Made by a program: the position numbers and the translations under genes
Source of the DNA: Thermoleophilaceae bacterium
GTDB taxonomy: Bacteria; Actinomycetota; Thermoleophilia; Solirubrobacterales; JACPNS01
Reading direction: 5' to 3'
Assembly: GCA_016463365.1 (NCBI GenBank)
Contig: JAEMRJ010000081.1
Span: 1-10,529, forward strand
Length of the DNA: 10,529 nt
The notes under the pieces: generated by a model
Databases searched by the model: none
What the model saw: only the letters and a program-made list of their open reading frames with translations
What the model was told of the DNA's origin: nothing
Part shown: positions 6,031-10,529 of the stretch, piece after piece
Layout: each line of letters opens with the position of its first letter
Position numbering within the stretch: the stretch's first letter is position 1

Positions 6031-6345
6031 CTATTCGGGCAGCTTGAGCGGCGCCAGTTGCCTGGTGGGCGGTGCGGAGCTCGCCACCGGCTGGCGGGTT
6101 GGAGACGCGGCGCGCGGAGCACCGGGCGGAGTGGACTGCGGCTGCTCGGGAACGGTGACTGCCATCGCGATCGGTTCGGAGACCCGGACCGTGATGCGCT
6201 TGTCATACACCGAGGGCAACGAGTCGAGATATACGTCGTCAGCGGTCGGCCCCGTGTCACGCGCAAAGAACTTCGGCGCGAAAATGGAGATGCCGACGAG
6301 CGCGATGACTACAGCGCCGAAGACGAGTGGATCGATTTGAGACAT
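6031..6345 (-). CDS. small membrane protein with proline-rich tail, unknown function
   Basis: A 104-residue protein of no family I know. Residues 8-24 (VFGAVVIALVGISIFAP) are a single transmembrane segment followed by KFFARD. The middle (35-65) contains a possible short folded part, DDVYLDSLPSVYDKRITVRV, and the last 40 residues are rich in Pro, Ala, Gln and Thr and look disordered. The start is supported by AAGGGG, 7 nt before the ATG at 6345. It stands alone: a hairpin separates it from the secreted-protein gene, and about 210 nt plus the tRNA terminator separate it from tRNA-Val. Good start signals and high-GC codon use favour a real gene. Confidence 0.7.
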   Translation of the reverse strand: MSQIDPLVFGAVVIALVGISIFAPKFFARDTGPTADDVYLDSLPSVYDKRITVRVSEPIAMAVTVPEQPQSTPPGAPRAASPTRQPVASSAPPTRQLAPLKLPE

Positions 6346-6558
6346 CTTGTTACCCCTTGTGTTTGCGGAGAGAGCTGTGGACTGATGCGTCTGAGTCGCA
6401 TGCGGAGGACTCGACGTATTAGTTGTACCGCCAAGTTCGCCGCGCGCGCAAACACCGGTTCATTCGTTCTAGCCAGAACGATTGGGGTGGGGTCCCCTCA
6501 ACCAGATGGCCACTTTTCTGGACGCGTACCCAGTTGTTCCAGAGGCGTCCAGTTAACG
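6346..6558. other. intergenic stretch upstream of the small membrane protein
   Basis: No gene is visible here. Facing the gene at 6345 (minus) there is a possible promoter, TTGCGC (6446-6451), 18 nt, TACAAC (6422-6427), which would give a leader of about 70 nt. Further upstream are three inverted repeats: TCGTTCT-4-AGAACGA at 6464-6481, the 9-bp palindrome GGGGTCCCC at 6489-6497, and CTGGACGC...GCGTCCAG at 6518-6552. I recognise no riboswitch class. Confidence 0.35.
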
Positions 6559-6587
6559 CAGAAACCCGCCACAGGGGCGGGTTTCTG
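6559..6587 (-). terminator. terminator of the tRNA-Val gene
   Basis: A perfect 12-bp stem (6559-6570 with 6576-6587) has a 5-nt loop and begins 12 nt beyond the tRNA 3' end. On the minus strand the distal arm reads GGCGGGTTTCTG and is followed by CGTT, so the U-rich part lies within the stem. A T-rich tail on only one arm is common behind tRNA genes. Confidence 0.75.
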
Positions 6588-6599
6588 AAGTGCAAGGGA

Positions 6600-6672
6600 T
6601 GGGCGTTACTGGGCTCGAACCAGTGACCCCCAGCTTGTCGAGCTGGTGCTCTCCCAACTGAGCTAAACGCCC
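6600..6672 (-). tRNA. tRNA-Val(GAC)
   Basis: A complete 73-nt cloverleaf: acceptor GGGCGTT/AACGCCC, D arm GCTC/GAGC around AGTTGGGA, anticodon stem CCAGC/GCTGG, variable GGGTC, T arm ACTGG/CCAGT around TTCGAGC, and discriminator A73, as expected for valine. The anticodon loop is TCGACAA, so the anticodon is GAC, reading GUC and GUU valine codons. CCA is not encoded. The base before the anticodon is C33 instead of the nearly universal U33. All stems are perfectly paired, so this is not a decaying gene. It is transcribed away from the DUF1269 gene and ends at its own terminator. Confidence 0.93.
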
Positions 6673-6744
6673 TTGCGGGTGATCAGGTTAGCGCGGCTTC
6701 ATCGCCGAGGGGCGACTACTTGTATGTTCAGCTGGACCACCACC

Positions 6745-6751
6745 AAAGGAG
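6745..6751 (+). promoter_or_regulatory. ribosome binding site of the DUF1269 gene
   Basis: AAAGGAG with a 5-nt spacer to the ATG at 6757. It decides the start against the earlier in-frame ATG at 6673. A possible -10 (TATGTT, 6723-6728) lies upstream with no good -35. Confidence 0.7.
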
Positions 6752-6756
6752 AACGC

Positions 6757-7269
6757 ATGAGCCTTGCAAACACCGATGACCTCTTCTTGTATGTCGGCGA
6801 GTACTCAGACCTCGAGTCAGCCGAAGCCGACTATCTCGCCATCAAGGAGCTGCACTCGCTCGACGTGATCGGCACCTTTGATGCCGCTGTCGTCACAAAA
6901 ACCGAAGAGGGCAAGCTGAAGATCGTGCATCACACCGAGAAGCCCACACAGCACGGCGGCTGGGGCGGTTTCGCGGTCGGCGCAGTGATCGGCGTCATCT
7001 TTCCGCCGGCGATCCTCGCTCCCGCGCTCGCAGGCGCGTCGATCGGTGCGATCGGCGGGCACCTCGCCGGCGGCATCCCGCGTCACGATCTGAAGGAACT
7101 TGCAGAGGTGCTCGAGGCCGGCGACGCCGCCGTCGTGGCAATTGGTGAGCCGACGATCGAGGAAGCGATCGAAAAGGCCGCCACGCAGGCCAAGCGCGAG
7201 ATGAAGAAGGCAGTAAAGGCCGACGCGAAGGCGATCGAGCGCGAGATTGACGCGCTGCCGACCTCGTAG
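6757..7269 (+). CDS. DUF1269 family membrane protein
   Basis: A 170-residue protein matching the DUF1269 pattern: an N-terminal alpha/beta part (8-60) with DAAVVTKTEEGKLKIVH, a glycine-rich hydrophobic hairpin (69-106; GWGGFAVGAVIGVIFPPAIL then GASIGAIGGHLAGG), and a second alpha/beta part with GDAAVVAIGEP. The tail (133-170) is a charged helix rich in Lys, Glu and Ala. The function of the family is unknown; the glycine-zipper-like hairpin suggests membrane insertion or self-association. The start at 6757 is chosen because AAAGGAG lies 5 nt upstream and the family homology begins soon after. An in-frame ATG at 6673 would begin next to the tRNA and adds 28 residues with no family character. 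Its stop is 3 nt from the stop of the converging SDR gene. Confidence 0.85.
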   Translation: MSLANTDDLFLYVGEYSDLESAEADYLAIKELHSLDVIGTFDAAVVTKTEEGKLKIVHHTEKPTQHGGWGGFAVGAVIGVIFPPAILAPALAGASIGAIGGHLAGGIPRHDLKELAEVLEAGDAAVVAIGEPTIEEAIEKAATQAKREMKKAVKADAKAIEREIDALPTS

Positions 7270-7272
7270 GAC

Positions 7273-8220
7273 CTAGTCGTCCGCAGCCACCTGCGCCCGA
7301 AACACGTCGGCGCTGGTGTGCTGCGGCTGCCACTCCGGCACCGCCTGCTTCAGCCTTGCATTCGTCGCCAGGTAGGGATATTTGAAGAAGTCCACAAACG
7401 ACGGCGGGATCTCGACGCCGGGAGTTTTCAGTCGCCACATTCCGCCGGCAAGACCGGTGAACGATTCTTCCCGTACCGGTCGCACCTCGATACCGGCGAC
7501 CTCGGCGCACTGGTGCCAGGTGATTTCGCCGTCGGGTGTGAGGTTGAACGCGCCCGGATGCGCTGACTCGACAAGGCCGACGATTCCGCTGACGGCGTCG
7601 TCGATGTGCAGGAACTGCGTCGGCTGATCGCCGGTCCCGAAGTCCGGGAAGAACGCCTGAGACTCCCACATGCGGACGAGGTGGTTGTCTGCGCCCGGGC
7701 CGTAGATCGTGCACGGCCGGATGATCGTCATCAGGCGCTGACGGTGCAGCGTCGCCCAGAGCTGGGCGATCCGGTCAGCCTCTGCTGCATGCCTGGCGTA
7801 GACGTACCTTGCGTGCCCGTGGACTGGCTGCGACTCGGTGATCGGCACCGGATTGTTGGCCCAGGCTCCATAGGCCATCGTCGCGGATGTGACGTACACG
7901 CGGTCGACGCCCTCCGCCGCGGCGGCGGCCAGCACGTTGAATGTCCCGTTGACGTTGACTTCGTACATCTCCGGCTCGTCGCGCATGGGATCAAGTACGA
8001 ACGCCATGTGGATTAGGACATCAGGGCGCTCTTCGGCGACTGCAGTCGAGATCGCGTCGCCGTCGCGAACGTCGATCTGGCGGAAGCTGCTGCCCGCCGG
8101 GCGAAACTCGGGAACGGCTATGTCTGCGTTGACAATCAGCTCGGTGTTGCTGAGCGAAGCGATTTTCTCGAGCACGCGGGAGCCAAGATACCCAGAACCA
8201 CCAGTGATCAAATAACGCAA
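7273..8220 (-). CDS. NAD-dependent epimerase/dehydratase family protein (extended SDR)
   Basis: A 315-residue extended short-chain dehydrogenase/reductase with a Rossmann fold. The N-terminus LRYLITGGSGYLGSRVLEKI carries the NAD(P)-binding GxxGxxG (residues 8-14). IDVRDGD (49-55) and VLIHMAFVLDP (68-78) are the usual cofactor-contact strands, and VNVNGTFNVL and YVTSATMAYG follow. RPCTIYGPGADN (168-179) and QFLHIDDAVSGI (202-213) mark the substrate domain. The usual catalytic YxxxK reads Y141-A-R-H-A145, so the lysine is replaced by alanine. I place the start at the TTG at 8220, because it gives the exact family N-terminus and has AAGGGG 6 nt upstream; no ATG lies in frame between there and the start of the reading frame further upstream. 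The leader carries a hairpin. Substrate and activity are unknown. Confidence 0.87.
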   Translation of the reverse strand: MRYLITGGSGYLGSRVLEKIASLSNTELIVNADIAVPEFRPAGSSFRQIDVRDGDAISTAVAEERPDVLIHMAFVLDPMRDEPEMYEVNVNGTFNVLAAAAAEGVDRVYVTSATMAYGAWANNPVPITESQPVHGHARYVYARHAAEADRIAQLWATLHRQRLMTIIRPCTIYGPGADNHLVRMWESQAFFPDFGTGDQPTQFLHIDDAVSGIVGLVESAHPGAFNLTPDGEITWHQCAEVAGIEVRPVREESFTGLAGGMWRLKTPGVEIPPSFVDFFKYPYLATNARLKQAVPEWQPQHTSADVFRAQVAADD

Positions 8221-8226
8221 CCCAAA

Positions 8227-8232
8227 CCCCTT
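8227..8232 (-). promoter_or_regulatory. ribosome binding site supporting a TTG start
   Basis: AAGGGG on the minus strand, 6 nt before TTG at 8220. This supports the rare TTG start of the SDR gene. Confidence 0.65.
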
Positions 8233-8255
8233 GCCAGTGTTTTCATGAATGCGGA

Positions 8256-8283
8256 CGAGGCCATAAAGGATTCCATGGCCTCG
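8256..8283 (-). promoter_or_regulatory. hairpin at the 5' end of the SDR leader
   Basis: A perfect 9-bp stem, CGAGGCCAT with ATGGCCTCG, with a 10-nt loop. It lies just downstream of the predicted promoter and 23 nt before the ribosome binding site, at or within a few bases of the 5' end of the mRNA. It could stabilise the transcript or serve as a protein site. It is followed by no T run and is not a terminator. Confidence 0.5.
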
Positions 8284-8286
8284 ACG

Positions 8287-8316
8287 ATAAAAGTAGACAT
8301 AGAACCAACGGATCAA
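8287..8316 (-). promoter_or_regulatory. predicted promoter of the SDR gene
   Basis: -35 TTGATC (8311-8316), an 18-nt spacer and -10 TTTTAT (8287-8292), each 4 of 6 to consensus, with a start expected near 8280. An alternative -10, TACTTT at 8290-8295, would start transcription at 8283, the first base of the hairpin. Confidence 0.4.
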
Positions 8317-8351
8317 CCCCGCGATTGCGGTTGGTGGAACGTTCTAGAGAG

Positions 8352-8380
8352 AGGCGTCCTTCGGGGCGCCTTTCTTCTTT
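8352..8380 (+). terminator. terminator-like hairpin with UUCG loop, better formed on the plus strand
   Basis: AGGCGTCC (8352-8359), loop TTCG, GGGCGCCT (8364-8371), then TTCTTCTTT. On the plus strand the stem is complete with one G-U pair and a T-rich tail. On the minus strand the same position is a C-A mismatch and the sequence after the stem is CTCTCT. It lies just beyond the stop of the minus-strand beta-helix gene, so by position it would serve that gene, but its polarity points the other way. Confidence 0.55.
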
Positions 8381-8382
8381 GT

Positions 8383-10428
8383 CTATTTCGCGCCGACCTG
8401 GCGTAGATATTTGCCCTGCCGGCCGGCCGACGCAAGTATCTGTTCTGAGATCGCTCCGGGACCTGTCACAACCGTGTTGTTGTCGTCCACGACGTTCACC
8501 GGGTAACCCGCCTGCGGGCAGATCTCGAAGAACGGCTTGGGGAACTGCCAGTAGTTCTGGCGGTAGGTGATGTCGCCGTATGGCCTGCAGCCACCGCGAT
8601 CAGAGCCGTACTCGAAGATCACAAAGCAGAGCACAAGCGAGTCGGTCAGTTCGCAGGGCCCGAAGTCGGTGATGCCCGGCTTGTTGCTCAACGAGACGTT
8701 GTTCTCGATCGTCACGTAGCGGCTGCCGCCATCGGTGTAGAAGGTGTTGCCGCCGGCGAGCCGGCGCTTTTCGGAGGCGACGTTGCCTGCAATCAGCTCG
8801 CCGTCGGCCGCCGTGGCGCCCTGCTGGCCCTGGGTGTAGATCGCGCCGCCGTCCCAGAGCACGCTGAGGAAACGCTTGATGCGGTTGCTGAGGATTCGGT
8901 TGCCGCTGCTGGCCGTCGGCGTGGTGTAGGTGCCCCACTGCCCGGAGACCGAGTTGGGCAGACCGGTGAATGAGCCCGGGTCGAGCAGGCCCCAACCCCA
9001 GCCGATCGCGATGCCAGACCACGGCACGTAGCTGATCTCGTTGTTGGAGACTGTCGAGCGCGTGGTGGTGCCGATCATGATGCCCGGCGCATCCTGGTAC
9101 TCAAGGCCGATGCGGGTGATGAGGTTGTTGGAAATCTTGTTGTCCTGCGTCCGCTGACCGGCCACGCTCGGGTGGTGATCAATCACGGAGACCCCGCCCA
9201 GCTGAACGCCGGCGGCCGAGATGTCCTCGAAGCGGTTGCCGATGATCGAGTTGTTCTGGCTGCCGGTGTCAAAGTCGAGGCCGACCGCGCCCAGGCGACG
9301 GAAGTCGTTGCCGATGAACTTGATCTTTCGTGCGTAGCTGAAACTGACGTTTCCGGGCGTACGCGTGACGTTCTGGTCGTGACCGATCAGGTTCGCCACG
9401 TGGCCTGTGCCGGTCAGATGAAATCCGCTCTGGTCGGCCGCGTAGCCGTCGGGGCCGTTGGGGTCCAGCCAGGTGCCGTACTGGAACCTGAGCCCGCGAA
9501 AGTTGATGTTGGAGATCGGCTTGGAGACCGAACCTCGGCCCTGCACGAGGGTCTCGACAACCGGCACCTCTACATCCGCTGTGGACAGGTCTTCGCCCAC
9601 GCGTGGGATGTAATAGAGCCAGCCCTGGGTCTTGTCGAGGTACCACTCCCCCGCGCTGTCGAGCAACTCGTAGGCATTTTCAAAGCGCACGATCGTCTGG
9701 AAGGACCAGATGTACGGAAATACGTTCACGTTGTTCCAGCACGGCTGCTGCATCGTGATCTGTTGACCCTGAACCGTGGAGAGCGGACAGCGCATCATCT
9801 TCCACTGCGAGAGCGTGACGGCCTCGATGTCGCTCTGGTTGCCCCACGCGGCCATCGAGGCGTCCGGCGCCTGAAAGCCGGCTTCAGTGCGGACGAAGCC
9901 GTTGGGGTAGGTCTCGCCACGAGCACGAAGTGCGCGCCTGCCGTTGACGAATAGCTGCCTCGTCTGCGTCCCGACCGGAACCTTTGATCGGTAGATGTTG
10001 AGCGAGCTGTTCACAAGCTGCCAGTTCTCGGCCTCTAAGGCTCCACTGATCACAGGGGATGCCCCTGATGCGGCGCGGTAGGTGACGGTGTGGCCGTTCC
10101 GGCCAGAGTCGCGCTCGTCGAGAAAGAGGGTTGATTTGAGCCGGTAGGTCCCGCCGAGCAGGTTGACGTTGATGTCTGCCGCGTGAGTCTTCAGCCTCGC
10201 GCGCGCCAGATTGCGCGCCCGAGCGAGCGTTCGGAACGGGTCGGCCTTTGTTCCGGCCCCGGCGTCGTGGCCGCTCGGCGAGACCCAGATGTCGATCGGG
10301 GCCTCAGGCCGCGGCGCGCCCAGGGCGGCCGGGGCTGTCAGAAGGAGCGCCAGGGCGATCGTCGTCCATGCTGCGGCGATTGTTCGCGAGGATGTCTGGC
10401 GCGGGAACACTCCATGCGCAATCGGCAT
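8383..10428 (-). CDS. secreted GH141-like right-handed beta-helix protein
   Basis: A 681-residue exported protein. Residues 1-38 are a signal peptide (basic start, core AAAWTTIALALLL, cleavage near AALGA). IWVSPSGHDAGAGTKADPFR (47-66) opens the beta-helix as in DUF1565/GH141-type proteins, and GGTYRLKSTLFL and SPVISGALEAENW continue it. QLFVNGRRALRARGETYPNG (158-177) is the inserted domain typical of GH141-like proteins. Repeated coils with the N-x-I-x-x-N pattern run from 305 to 580 (NNSIIGNRF, NKISNNLI, STVSNNEIS), including the conserved DGGAIYTQG (526-534) and FYTDGGSRYVTIENN (563-577). It probably acts on extracellular or cell-wall polysaccharide; the substrate is not evident. ATG 10428 is preferred because an earlier TTG at 10476 begins on the tRNA-Cys discriminator base. 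GGAGG directly abuts the ATG, which is unusually close. Confidence 0.83.
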   Translation of the reverse strand: MPIAHGVFPRQTSSRTIAAAWTTIALALLLTAPAALGAPRPEAPIDIWVSPSGHDAGAGTKADPFRTLARARNLARARLKTHAADINVNLLGGTYRLKSTLFLDERDSGRNGHTVTYRAASGASPVISGALEAENWQLVNSSLNIYRSKVPVGTQTRQLFVNGRRALRARGETYPNGFVRTEAGFQAPDASMAAWGNQSDIEAVTLSQWKMMRCPLSTVQGQQITMQQPCWNNVNVFPYIWSFQTIVRFENAYELLDSAGEWYLDKTQGWLYYIPRVGEDLSTADVEVPVVETLVQGRGSVSKPISNINFRGLRFQYGTWLDPNGPDGYAADQSGFHLTGTGHVANLIGHDQNVTRTPGNVSFSYARKIKFIGNDFRRLGAVGLDFDTGSQNNSIIGNRFEDISAAGVQLGGVSVIDHHPSVAGQRTQDNKISNNLITRIGLEYQDAPGIMIGTTTRSTVSNNEISYVPWSGIAIGWGWGLLDPGSFTGLPNSVSGQWGTYTTPTASSGNRILSNRIKRFLSVLWDGGAIYTQGQQGATAADGELIAGNVASEKRRLAGGNTFYTDGGSRYVTIENNVSLSNKPGITDFGPCELTDSLVLCFVIFEYGSDRGGCRPYGDITYRQNYWQFPKPFFEICPQAGYPVNVVDDNNTVVTGPGAISEQILASAGRQGKYLRQVGAK

Positions 10429-10475
10429 CCTCCGCGCCGGACTTGATGCCACTGACAGATTTACGGCCTCAATCA

Positions 10476-10529
10476 AGGCGACGACCGGAATCGAACCGGT
10501 GTAAACGGCTTTGCAGGCCGCTGCGTAAC
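10476..10529 (-). tRNA. tRNA-Cys(GCA), 3' part (runs off the right edge)
   Basis: The 3' 54 nt of a tRNA: anticodon stem GCGGC/GCCGT with loop CTGCAAA (anticodon GCA), 4-nt variable loop TTAC, T arm ACCGG/CCGGT around TTCGATT, acceptor strand CGTCGCC and U73, the cysteine identity base. CCA is not encoded. The 5' acceptor strand and most of the D arm lie outside the window. Confidence 0.9.

Noticed and set aside
6374..6588. Plus-strand frame through the intergenic region before tRNA-Val
   Set aside because: It has no ribosome binding site or domain, and it ends in the tRNA terminator stem.
8245..8409. Small plus-strand frame beginning MNADEAIKDSMAST, about 53 codons
   Set aside because: It has no ribosome binding site, contains the SDR leader hairpin and the terminator-like hairpin, and ends inside the beta-helix gene. 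It could only be revived by plus-strand RNA.
10429..10476. TTG at 10476 as start of the beta-helix protein
   Set aside because: Its first base is U73 of tRNA-Cys and it adds 16 residues ahead of an already complete signal peptide.
1..10529. CRISPR array, IS element, prophage or toxin-antitoxin pair
   Set aside because: I found no regularly spaced repeats, transposase or integrase motifs, terminal inverted repeats or paired small toxin-like genes on either strand.

Overview
This 10.5-kb window is chromosomal DNA from a high-GC bacterium, most likely an actinomycete-type organism and perhaps from the Solirubrobacterales/Thermoleophilia. That assignment is inference. It rests on the GC-rich codon use, the abundance of GATCG-type words, several promoters whose start point coincides with the start codon, and an SCP2-thiolase/acyl-CoA dehydrogenase pair next to a TetR gene. 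I see no IS element, phage gene, CRISPR array or integrase.

Left part (1-2235): the 5' portion of thrS (minus) diverges from a duplicated DUF4389 membrane protein (plus). That gene converges on a small membrane-anchored protein with a peptidase-inhibitor-I78-like domain (minus), and the two stop codons share one CTAG. The small gene lies 10 nt behind a SpoU/TrmH-type RNA methyltransferase, and the two probably form an operon.

Centre (2184-5934): a lipid-degradation module. An SCP2-type thiolase and an acyl-CoA dehydrogenase are translationally coupled (TAATG) and end in a strong intrinsic terminator. A TetR regulator diverges from them, and a 24-bp inverted repeat sits across both predicted promoters. 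A secreted protein of unknown family follows tetR by 12 nt. The simplest model is a TetR protein that senses an acyl-CoA or related lipid, represses itself and the thiolase/dehydrogenase pair, and may co-express the exported protein.

Right part (5935-10529): a GC-rich hairpin, a small membrane protein with a proline-rich tail, tRNA-Val(GAC) with its terminator, a DUF1269 membrane protein, an extended SDR whose catalytic YxxxK motif appears degenerate, a secreted GH141-like beta-helix protein, and a partial tRNA-Cys(GCA) at the edge.

Most of the window is ordinary housekeeping and accessory metabolism. I did not find a clearly new multi-gene system. The points most worth a second look are the bidirectional TetR operator and its secreted partner, the SDR lacking the motif lysine behind a structured leader, the C33 tRNA-Val, and a terminator-like hairpin facing the strand that carries no gene.
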